From positions 1 through 13,493 of the forward strand of contig CAJONH010000207.1 of assembly GCA_905235825.1 (NCBI GenBank): DNA of 13,493 bases, in the 5' to 3' direction. The notes beneath the pieces are model-generated. The model was not told where the DNA came from. It saw nothing but the letters and a program-made list of their open reading frames with translations, and made no database searches. The number at the start of each line of letters is the position of its first letter. Within the stretch, counting starts at the first letter, position 1. A program made the position numbers and the translations under genes. Positions 1 to 6,595 of this stretch are shown here, piece by piece. This DNA is from Candidatus Gastranaerophilales bacterium (lineage in GTDB: Bacteria > Cyanobacteriota > Vampirovibrionia > Gastranaerophilales > Gastranaerophilaceae).

Positions 1-280
1 AGGAAAGAAAATGAGCAAATCACAATTTGCAAGCTATAGCGGAGTAGCTCCCGTAAGAAATGAAAGTGGACTAAAACAAGGACATAGGAATAATCACCGA
101 GGAGATAGAAGATTAAATTCAGTTATTTACTCTATATCGATATGTCAATCGAAATACGACCCTATAGGAAGTAATTATTATTTAAAAAAATTACAAGAAG
201 GAAAGACAAAACGACATGCACGTAAATGCTTATCACGTATGCTTTGTAACCAAATTTGGAAAATACTATTTATGAATTAA
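1..280 (+). CDS. IS110-family transposase, C-terminal part (runs off left edge)
   Basis: The reading frame is open to the left edge (first whole codon at base 2), so only the end of the protein is visible. It matches the C-terminal Transposase_20 domain of IS110/IS116/IS902 transposases. The segment 'ASYSGVAPVRNESG' carries the conserved Gly-x-x-Pro and the (N/Q)-E-S-G serine that is the likely nucleophile of this family. It is followed by a GxRRLN-type helix, a 'DPIGSNYYLKKLQEGK' segment like the family's 'dp...yy.rl...Gk', and a closing helix. IS110 elements move as circles guided by an element-encoded bridge RNA. The ATG at base 11 is only an internal methionine, because the matching domain begins before it. 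The product ends about where family members end, so the 3' end looks intact; whether the whole element is intact cannot be judged here. Confidence 0.82.
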   Translation, partial: GKKMSKSQFASYSGVAPVRNESGLKQGHRNNHRGDRRLNSVIYSISICQSKYDPIGSNYYLKKLQEGKTKRHARKCLSRMLCNQIWKILFMN

Positions 281-346
281 TTTGTAACATTTTAGTAATA
301 ATCGATAGAAATATCTGGATTAGATTTCTAATATATTTGAGCAAGT

Positions 347-352
347 TATAAT
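347..352 (+). promoter_or_regulatory. Candidate -10 box of the alkylation repair gene
   Basis: A perfect TATAAT lies 8 bases before the ATG at 361. Transcription would start about seven bases downstream, almost at the start codon. No convincing -35 box is seen at 16-18 bases (the best is ATTTCT). No Shine-Dalgarno sequence precedes the ATG, which fits a leaderless or nearly leaderless mRNA. A 7-bp inverted repeat (TAGAAAT at 306-312, ATTTCTA at 324-330) lies just upstream, in what may be the end of the IS110 element. AT-rich DNA produces such boxes by chance. Confidence 0.35.
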
Positions 353-360
353 AATATTAT

Positions 361-993
361 ATGAAATTAAAAGAAATAAAAGAAGAATTAAAAAAAATAA
401 AGCGTACCTCCTTCGGTATTTCAATTCCCGAATTGCGTAAGTTTGCCAAAAAACTTGCAAAAGATGATTATAATGAATTAATAGAAAATAAATCGTCGGA
501 AGATTTTGAATTAAAATTATTGCACGCATTTTTAATAGGTTATATAAAAGATGATATAGAAACAGTTTTAAAATATTTTCGTCAGTTTATTCCTTATGTT
601 GATGACTGGGCAGTTAATGATTCTTTATGCCAAAATTTTAAAATCGCACGTAAATATCCTGAAACGGTATGGGATTTTATTATGAAATACAAATCCTCCA
701 AAAAAGAATTTGAAAGCCGTATAGTTTCAGTGTTGCTGCTTTCACATTATTTAAATGATGATTATGTTGACAGAGTTATTGAGGTATTGGATGCTCTTAA
801 TACCGATGATTATTATTCTCAAATGGGTGTAGCATGGGCAATTGCAACAATTATGGGAAAATATCCCGAAAAATGTTTAAATTATCTTCAATCAAATAAC
901 TGTCATATTGATATTTCAACAAAACAAAAAACTATTCGTAAAATAAAAGACTCTTATAAAGTATCTGAAAATATAAAAAAATTATTCAATTAA
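361..993 (+). CDS. AlkD-like DNA alkylation repair protein (HEAT-like repeats)
   Basis: This 210-residue protein belongs to the DNA alkylation repair family (AlkD type, PF08713). These are glycosylases built from HEAT-like helical repeats that remove bulky or positively charged N-alkylated bases. Visible family signatures are the N-terminal 'ISIPELRKFAKKLAK', the 'DDWAVNDS' segment, 'ESRIVSVLLLSHYL' and 'MGVAWAIATI'. The residues known to matter in Bacillus cereus AlkD (W109, D113, R148, W187) have counterparts at the right spacing: W83, D87, R120 and W159. The active cleft therefore looks complete. The protein is slightly short, as in the compact members of the family. No clear ribosome binding site precedes the ATG. 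Its 3' end overlaps the convergent regulator gene by 12 bp. I saw no alkylation-response operator. Confidence 0.9.
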   Translation: MKLKEIKEELKKIKRTSFGISIPELRKFAKKLAKDDYNELIENKSSEDFELKLLHAFLIGYIKDDIETVLKYFRQFIPYVDDWAVNDSLCQNFKIARKYPETVWDFIMKYKSSKKEFESRIVSVLLLSHYLNDDYVDRVIEVLDALNTDDYYSQMGVAWAIATIMGKYPEKCLNYLQSNNCHIDISTKQKTIRKIKDSYKVSENIKKLFN

Positions 994-1296
994 AGCCTTT
1001 ACTATTTTATAAACATCATATATTTTTGAAGGATTATTTTTTAACATTATATTTATTTTTTCAAGCATATAGTCCTTTTCATGTGCTTGACCAAAATTAA
1101 ATACATCAATGAATGAAACATTTAAAATTTTAATTATTTTTTCTAAATTTAAAAGCGTAGGATAATTTTTCCCGTTTTCAATATTGCAAATGGAAGGAGG
1201 TTCTAAATCTACAAGTTCTGCTAGTTTTTCCTGACTTAAATTATTATGTTTTCTCAATTCTCGTATTCTGTTCCCAAGAGCCTTTTTATAGTTCAT
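982..1296 (-). CDS. XRE-family helix-turn-helix regulator
   Basis: This is a 104-residue protein with an N-terminal Cro/C1-type helix-turn-helix at about residues 8-62. The recognition region is 'NNLSQEKLAELVDLEPPSI', followed by the usual 'IENGKNYPTLLNLEKIIKIL'. The remaining ~40 residues form a short helical tail that probably dimerises or senses a signal. The ATG start is set by an AGAGGT Shine-Dalgarno sequence (plus-strand 1302-1307). The gene stands alone on its strand. It faces the glycosyltransferase operon divergently across a 192-nt AT-rich gap that contains repeated half-sites, so it may regulate itself and possibly that operon. Its target is not known from the sequence. Confidence 0.88.
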   Translation of the reverse strand: MNYKKALGNRIRELRKHNNLSQEKLAELVDLEPPSICNIENGKNYPTLLNLEKIIKILNVSFIDVFNFGQAHEKDYMLEKINIMLKNNPSKIYDVYKIVKALIE

Positions 1297-1329
1297 AAGA
1301 TACCTCTTATTACTTATATTAAAAAGAAA

Positions 1330-1386
1330 TTTGCAGTTATTAAAATAAAGTGTAAACTATTTTATATTTTAAAAAATTAGTTTGCA
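1330..1386. promoter_or_regulatory. Candidate operator half-sites between the XRE gene and the glycan operon
   Basis: Three related six-base half-sites are present: TTTGCA at 1330, TGTAAA at 1351 and TTTGCA at 1381. The second and third extend into a 9-bp inverted repeat (TGTAAACTA 1351-1359, TAGTTTGCA 1378-1386) with one mismatch and an 18-bp spacer. The position between divergent genes, one of them an XRE regulator, suggests an operator. The rest of 1297-1488 is nearly pure A/T and shows nothing else I can name. The assignment is inference. Confidence 0.3.
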
Positions 1387-1488
1387 TTTTATTTTTTTTA
1401 ATTTAAACTTAATTTATAGATTTTTTTTTAGTTTTAACATTATATTTGATAAAAAATAAAAGAATTATATAGGAGTAAAGAAATTTTT

Positions 1489-2631
1489 ATGTTTTCAATA
1501 GTCATACCTACACTTCAAATAAATAAAACCGTTCTTATGATGCTTTTAAAACAGCTTGTTCACAACAACTTTGCAGGAGAAATTATTGTTATTGATAATT
1601 CGTTAAAAGGTATTGATTTTAAATCCGATAAAGTAAGATTGATTACTCCCAAAAAGAATATGTATGTAAATCCGGCATGGAATTTAGGTGTCAAAGAAGC
1701 TAAATATGATTATATAGGTTTGGTAAACGACGACCTTATATTTCCGGAAAATTTTCTTGAACAGGTTTTTAATTTTTTAAAAAACAATCCCGATACTGAT
1801 TTTTTAGGGCTTGATACAATTAAACCGATGCCGCCCGAAGGTTTTGAAAATTATCCCATGAATACACAACTTGAATTTAATAAAATCTCGGAAAGATGTT
1901 TATGCTGGGGCTGTGCAATGTTTTTCAAAAAAGAAAAATATACTCCTATCCCTGAAAAACTCAAAATTTTCAGCGGTGACGACTGGTTATTTGACAATGC
2001 AAAAAACAATTACAAAATATCAAATTCCGGTATATTGCATCTTCACTGTCTTTCCAGCGGAAAAAAAGAATTTGAAAAAATCGAACTTAATGATATGAGG
2101 ATATACAAAAAAATAAATCCTAACAGCGATTTTGAAGATAAGAGGAAACCGTTTGAAAATATTTTTTCAATTACAAAAAATTATGAAACAAATCAAAAAA
2201 TCATAAGAATTTTAGGCTTAAAATTTTCTTCTGCAATAAAAAAATATAAAAGGCTTGATGATATAAAAGAACAAAACAAACAAATATTATCATTTCTTGA
2301 ATATTTTAAAGCAAGAGATATATTTATAGATAAATACGGAGTAAAAATTCCGGCAGAATGCTGCGGAAAAGGAAGCAGATTTGAACTTACAGATATCAGA
2401 CTCGGCGATTTAAGAGAAAATATTAACGGCAAATGGGCAAGAATAAAAGCGTCTTCCTCTTTTGAAAAATTAGAATGCATTAACGAAATTGATTATGATA
2501 TAAAAAAAGAAGCTATTGCAGCTGATAAATATAATGTTATCATAGACGGATTGCATAAATGCAAAGCTCTTATAAATAATCATGGAGAAGAACATGTTGT
2601 AAAAATTGTGAAAGTATATGATGAAGATTAA
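1489..2631 (+). CDS. GT2-like glycosyltransferase with ParB-like C-terminal domain
   Basis: The first ~210 residues of this 380-residue protein form a GT-A fold family-2 glycosyltransferase. It opens with the first strand 'MFSIVIPTLQ', then 'EIIVIDNS', 'NPAWNLGVKEA', a DxD-like 'VNDD' at about residues 79-82 for nucleotide-sugar/metal binding, and 'SGDDWLF' at about 162-168. A short hydrophobic-basic link ('IIRILGLKFSSAIKKYKR', ~238-255) follows. The last ~95 residues are a second domain with 'VIIDGLHKCKALI' (350-362), resembling the DGHHR motif of the ParB/sulfiredoxin fold. The enzyme probably adds a sugar to a cell-surface glycan at the cytoplasmic face of the membrane; donor and acceptor are unknown. 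AGGAG at 1471-1475 lies 13 bases before the ATG. Only two bases separate it from the next gene, so the two form an operon. Confidence 0.82.
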   Translation: MFSIVIPTLQINKTVLMMLLKQLVHNNFAGEIIVIDNSLKGIDFKSDKVRLITPKKNMYVNPAWNLGVKEAKYDYIGLVNDDLIFPENFLEQVFNFLKNNPDTDFLGLDTIKPMPPEGFENYPMNTQLEFNKISERCLCWGCAMFFKKEKYTPIPEKLKIFSGDDWLFDNAKNNYKISNSGILHLHCLSSGKKEFEKIELNDMRIYKKINPNSDFEDKRKPFENIFSITKNYETNQKIIRILGLKFSSAIKKYKRLDDIKEQNKQILSFLEYFKARDIFIDKYGVKIPAECCGKGSRFELTDIRLGDLRENINGKWARIKASSSFEKLECINEIDYDIKKEAIAADKYNVIIDGLHKCKALINNHGEEHVVKIVKVYDED

Positions 2632-2633
2632 AT

Positions 2634-4502
2634 ATGATTAAAATATCGAAAGAACTATACATTATAATTCTATGGAGTAGTGCAAGATATGAAGAAAAAG
2701 AAATTTTAGAGGATATTAATAAAAAATTAAAAATTCTTGAATGTATAGATGTAGCATGGAACAAAGAAAAGGTTGCAAAAAATTTTACAAGGTTTTACGG
2801 AGTAAAACTGGATTCCGGTTCAAGTAAAGAAAAGGAATGCGGAACGGGCCGTTTTTTGATTGTAACAGTTATTGATGAAAATCCCGTATATGATTTTAGA
2901 GAAACTTCAAGAGGGCATGAATACGTAAATACAAAAATTTTCGATTTAAAACAGCTTTATAGAAGTATGACAAAAGGCGGTCATAAAATACATACATCAA
3001 ATACGCCCGAAGAAACCAATCACGATATAACCCTTCTTTTGGGAAAGAATTATGAAGATTATCTTAAATCTGCTCCTGAAAAATGGACAGGAGAAATAAA
3101 ACATATTGAAAGGGATTTAACGGGAACAAACGGCTGGAGTTCTCTTGAAGAATTATTTTATACATTAAATGCATGCAGCAATTATGTGGTTTTAAGAGGA
3201 CTTGACGAATATAAAAAAGGAATGCCGTATATTGATATTGACATTTTTACTAATGATTATGATAATTTATGCTTCATAATTAACGGCATTCCTGAAGTTA
3301 ATGAATACAGACCTCATTATTTAACTAAAATAGGAAATAATAATGTATACCTTGATGTTTGGGACAACAGAAAAAATTATTATGATGTCGCATGGCAGCG
3401 GAATATACTGAAAAATAAAATCAATAATAACGGAATTTATGAATTAAATAAAGAAGATGCATTCTTTGAATTTATATATCATTGTCTGATTCATAAAGAG
3501 AAAGTTAAACCGTCTTATTATATAAAAGCCGAAAAATTATTTAATGAAATTAATACTGATAATACTAAAATTCCCGAATGTAAAACATTACAATTTGAAT
3601 ATTATTTTGAACTTCTTAAAAAATTTATGAGGAAAAACGGCTATTATTTTATAAAACCTGATGATTTGAGTGTTTATTACAACGAATTAAATTTAAATAT
3701 TGAAGAAGATATTGAAAGACTTGAAAAGGATTATTTAATAAAAAATATAAAACCTTTTAATATTGCAAATAGAGGGGCATCAGGATGTGCGTACTATTCG
3801 GGGTATTTGAATGATAAAAAAGTATTCATTAAAACAGGCGGTCTTGGCAGTATCTGCAAAAATGAATTTCAAATAACAAAACTTTTATATGAAAAAAATA
3901 ACAGAAATTTTTTAAAGCCGTATTTTTATAAATTGAACGGAGATATAAAAAATATAGTTCTTGAATTTACGGAAGGCATTCCGCTTGATAAATTAATTGA
4001 AGAAAATAAATTGACAGAAGAAGATAAAGATATAATTAAAAAAGAGCTTGAAAATATTGCAAAAACTTTAATTGATTTAAAAATATCGCATAGAGATTTG
4101 ACTCCCCGAAATCTTATTTATACAAAAGATAAAAAATTACTGCTCATAGATATGCAGTGGGCTGTACATTTGGATAATTACTATGAAGACGATATTGTGA
4201 TAAATAATCCTGAAATAATAAAACATCTCGCTGACGATTATGCTGTTTGTGAATTTGTATGGGATGATATGCATTCTATTTCAAAAACACTTGCAGAAAT
4301 AAACAGAAAGAGTGACTTTATTGAAAATAATAAAGGTAAATTTATCGTTCGTTTAGATTATAAAGACAAAAATAAATCTGCTCTCAGAATATTTATTGAA
4401 TGGATTTTTTCAGCTAAAAACAATTATAATCTTGGAATAAAAAGAAAAATTATTACAATATTCGGAATAAAAATTTCTTTTAAAAAGAAATTTAATTTTT
4501 GA
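2634..4502 (+). CDS. Three-part protein: unknown domain, nucleotidyltransferase-like domain, LPS-kinase-like domain
   Basis: This 622-residue protein shows three parts. Residues ~1-145 form a domain I cannot name, with conserved-looking 'KHxxxG'-free motifs such as 'RFYGVKL', 'GTGRFLIVTVID' and 'GGHKIHTSNTPEETNHD'. Residues ~170-300 resemble a Pol-beta-type nucleotidyltransferase: 'VVLRGL' at 185-190, 'DIDIF' at 201-205 and a possible third Asp at 241. Residues ~375-560 are a protein-kinase-like fold close to Kdo/heptose LPS kinases. This part has the ATP lysine K400 in 'KKVFIK', the catalytic loop HRDLTPRN (486-493, D488 and N493) and the metal-binding D506 in 'LIDMQWA', so it looks catalytically complete. 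A tail 'IFGIKISFKKKF' echoes the link in the upstream glycosyltransferase. It probably modifies a sugar on a surface glycan by phosphorylation. It is cotranscribed with the gene before it, and the ATG lies 2 bases after that stop. Confidence 0.75.
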   Translation: MIKISKELYIIILWSSARYEEKEILEDINKKLKILECIDVAWNKEKVAKNFTRFYGVKLDSGSSKEKECGTGRFLIVTVIDENPVYDFRETSRGHEYVNTKIFDLKQLYRSMTKGGHKIHTSNTPEETNHDITLLLGKNYEDYLKSAPEKWTGEIKHIERDLTGTNGWSSLEELFYTLNACSNYVVLRGLDEYKKGMPYIDIDIFTNDYDNLCFIINGIPEVNEYRPHYLTKIGNNNVYLDVWDNRKNYYDVAWQRNILKNKINNNGIYELNKEDAFFEFIYHCLIHKEKVKPSYYIKAEKLFNEINTDNTKIPECKTLQFEYYFELLKKFMRKNGYYFIKPDDLSVYYNELNLNIEEDIERLEKDYLIKNIKPFNIANRGASGCAYYSGYLNDKKVFIKTGGLGSICKNEFQITKLLYEKNNRNFLKPYFYKLNGDIKNIVLEFTEGIPLDKLIEENKLTEEDKDIIKKELENIAKTLIDLKISHRDLTPRNLIYTKDKKLLLIDMQWAVHLDNYYEDDIVINNPEIIKHLADDYAVCEFVWDDMHSISKTLAEINRKSDFIENNKGKFIVRLDYKDKNKSALRIFIEWIFSAKNNYNLGIKRKIITIFGIKISFKKKFNF

Positions 4503-4511
4503 TTGTTATAA

Positions 4512-5312
4512 CTATTCTATATTTTGAAAATAGTTTAAATAATCAACCGATTTTAAAATATCCTCCTCCGAATACATTTCAAGCACCATAGAAGGACTTA
4601 TTCCTTCCTCATACAGCCTGTCAAAAATTTCTCTAAAATCAAGTGTACCGTTTAGCAAATTTGAATGGTCGTCATTTTCCCCGAAATTATTATGAATATG
4701 CATGTGGTGTAATTTTGAACCGTATTGTGTTATCCAATCAACAACTTTCGTTCCTTTTGCATATAAATTTACATGCCCCGTATCAAGTGCAAGTTTAAAA
4801 TTTTCGGAAGGTATATTTTCATATAAATCAAGACAAAAATCAGGCTCACATTCAAATACGTTTTCAATTACTGCTGTAATACCGGCTTTTTCAAAATCAG
4901 TTATAAAATCCAGCCAAAATTCTATAAACTTTTTCTTAAATTGATATATTGACCCCGCATGCTTTGTTCCTTTATAGCCTGTATGAAACAAAACAGTATC
5001 TGCTCCTATTGCTTTTCCTACTTCAAATGATTGTATAAATCTTTTTTGTGAAATTGCTTTTAATTCGTAATCGGCACTTGATATATTTACATCTGAAAAC
5101 ATTGCGTGCATTGTTATTCTGTTATTAAACCCCGTTAAATCGTCTTTTAAAATATCAATCGTATCCTGAACGCTCATATCAGGTGTTTTATATAAAGGTA
5201 TTCTGCTTATTTCCATACCCAAATCAAGACTTTGTGCTAATGCCGCCGATTCTCTTATTGTCTTTTTAGCGGACGAGGATATTAATAATTTTTTATTTTT
5301 GTTTGAAATCAC
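4512..5312 (-). CDS. AP-endonuclease-2/sugar phosphate isomerase-type TIM barrel
   Basis: This 266-residue protein is a xylose-isomerase-like TIM barrel. The metal ligands known from endonuclease IV all have counterparts in order: H69, H110, E150, D177 and H180 ('DTGHV'), H205 or H207 ('HMHIH'), D214 and H216 ('NDDH'), and E245 ('LEMY'). The 'HIHNNFGENDDH...LLNGTLDF' stretch is closest to the sugar phosphate isomerase/epimerase branch, so an isomerase or phosphoesterase role is more likely than DNA repair. The CbiR-type cobamide phosphodiesterase is one possible relative. The start is GTG, one base after the stop of the receiver gene, and only a weak AGAG precedes it, which suggests translational coupling. 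It is the last gene of a three-gene operon and ends 9 bases from the convergent kinase gene, with no clear terminator between them. Confidence 0.8.
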   Translation of the reverse strand: MISNKNKKLLISSSAKKTIRESAALAQSLDLGMEISRIPLYKTPDMSVQDTIDILKDDLTGFNNRITMHAMFSDVNISSADYELKAISQKRFIQSFEVGKAIGADTVLFHTGYKGTKHAGSIYQFKKKFIEFWLDFITDFEKAGITAVIENVFECEPDFCLDLYENIPSENFKLALDTGHVNLYAKGTKVVDWITQYGSKLHHMHIHNNFGENDDHSNLLNGTLDFREIFDRLYEEGISPSMVLEMYSEEDILKSVDYLNYFQNIE

Positions 5313-5313
5313 T

Positions 5314-6576
5314 TTAATTCTCTGTTCTTTTTTTATTCAGTTTTACTTCAAATTCTTTCAATACATCTTGTATAATTGATAATAATTTTTCGGATGAAAA
5401 ATCTTCAAAATCAAAAGAAAGTCTTCTTGATTTTGTTTTTTCTTCATTTACGGTGTGTTTTATATCAATTAATACTTTCATATATGAAGGATATGTAATT
5501 AAAAGTTTACTTTCTAAATTGTCTTTTGTAATTGTAAAAACACTTTCGGTTTCCGTTATATCAAAATTTACTTTCGATTTTTTAAACTTATTTGAAGCAG
5601 TTATTTTCATTTGATAAAATACTGGGGTAACAATTTTTTCAAAAGCCGAATAAAATTCTTTTTTGAAATCTTTGAATTTTTTCCCGTTTTCGTCATGAAT
5701 ATCAATAATTTCAGCTTTTTCCGACAGAGCTAAATTATAAAGATAATTAAAATCAATATTTGAAGAAATTTGTTCGTTCAAACTTTGAGAAAGAACAGGC
5801 TCCATTTCTTCAAACGATGCCGTTATTTCTGCGGCGGCAGCATATATATTGCATTTTTTTTCAAGAAGCTGTTTTATTCTTGAAAAAACACTTTTAGCAC
5901 CGTTTATTCCCGTATTATACAGTATAAGATAAAATGTGGAATTTTTACCAAAAGCAACAACATCATCGCCTCTCGGTACTGTTTTTATTATGCCTGCAAT
6001 ATTATGAATATTAAGTTTTTTTCGGAATATTGCAACGGGCTTTATGCACATAAATACGGTATTTCCCATATTTTCTTCAATACTTTTGCTAAAGAAATTT
6101 TTTAATGCCAGTGGTGCTTTTTCTTCCGTATAAATTCCTGAGGTTTTATCTACAATTCCTGCCGTTACAAGAATATCATTTTTAATATCAATTTGTTTAT
6201 ACAGCATTGATTTCCGTATTGTTAAAAATATTCTCATTAATATAATTGAATCGGCATCATCAAGGAAGAAGAAATCATCAATACCGTTATCAAAAGCACA
6301 AAGCAATAAATCTTCATCAAAAGAATCAGTTACAAGAATAATCGGAACTTTATCCAAATTAGTTAATGTTCTTATTTCTTTTACAATTGCAATAGAATCT
6401 TCATTTGAACCGTATACCATTATTAAAAAAGGCTGTGTTGAATTTAAGACGGAAATAGCTTCAATATAAGTAACTGTTTGAATATTGTCATAATTCCTTA
6501 ATAATTTAACCTTTTCTGAAATTAATCTGCCCGTTTCCAAATCGTCAGAAATAATTAATATAGAACCGTTATTCAA
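5314..6576 (-). CDS. Degenerate receiver plus degenerate GGDEF-like regulator
   Basis: Residues 1-125 of this 420-residue protein fold as a response-regulator receiver ('SILIISDD' strand 1 with the acidic pair D11/D12; 'VPIILVTDSFDED' strand 4). The phosphoacceptor position after 'PFLIMV' is Y55, and the conserved lysine of strand 5 is replaced ('DDFFFLDD'), so normal phosphorylation is not expected. Residues ~142-255 align with a GGDEF domain: 'VDKTSGIYTEEKA' at its start and 'RGDDVVAFGKNSTFYLIL' at the signature, where GGDEF has become KNSTF (211-215). Cyclic-di-GMP synthesis is therefore unlikely. The last ~160 residues are not recognised. The start is TTG with AGGT upstream and leads straight into strand 1. 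It lies between a CorA transporter (19-nt gap) and the TIM-barrel gene (1-nt gap). It probably acts as a binding or scaffold protein. Confidence 0.78.
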   Translation of the reverse strand: MNNGSILIISDDLETGRLISEKVKLLRNYDNIQTVTYIEAISVLNSTQPFLIMVYGSNEDSIAIVKEIRTLTNLDKVPIILVTDSFDEDLLLCAFDNGIDDFFFLDDADSIILMRIFLTIRKSMLYKQIDIKNDILVTAGIVDKTSGIYTEEKAPLALKNFFSKSIEENMGNTVFMCIKPVAIFRKKLNIHNIAGIIKTVPRGDDVVAFGKNSTFYLILYNTGINGAKSVFSRIKQLLEKKCNIYAAAAEITASFEEMEPVLSQSLNEQISSNIDFNYLYNLALSEKAEIIDIHDENGKKFKDFKKEFYSAFEKIVTPVFYQMKITASNKFKKSKVNFDITETESVFTITKDNLESKLLITYPSYMKVLIDIKHTVNEEKTKSRRLSFDFEDFSSEKLLSIIQDVLKEFEVKLNKKRTEN

Positions 6577-6595
6577 TTTTTACCTGCCTATCCCC

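Noticed and set aside
306..330. 7-bp inverted repeat as a terminator of the IS110 transposase
   Set aside because: The stem is A/T-rich with an 11-base loop and no T-run after it, so it is not a convincing intrinsic terminator.
320..529. Minus-strand hydrophobic ORF over the start of the AlkD-like gene
   Set aside because: It is the antisense of a Lys-rich coding start; the hydrophobicity is an artefact of A/T bias.
2193..2480. Minus-strand ORF inside the glycosyltransferase gene
   Set aside because: Composition is that of a reverse-strand shadow. The plus-strand frame has clear domain motifs over the same bases.
4503..4511. Terminator between the convergent kinase and TIM-barrel genes
   Set aside because: The gap is only 9 bases, and no stable stem with a T-run was found in or beside it.
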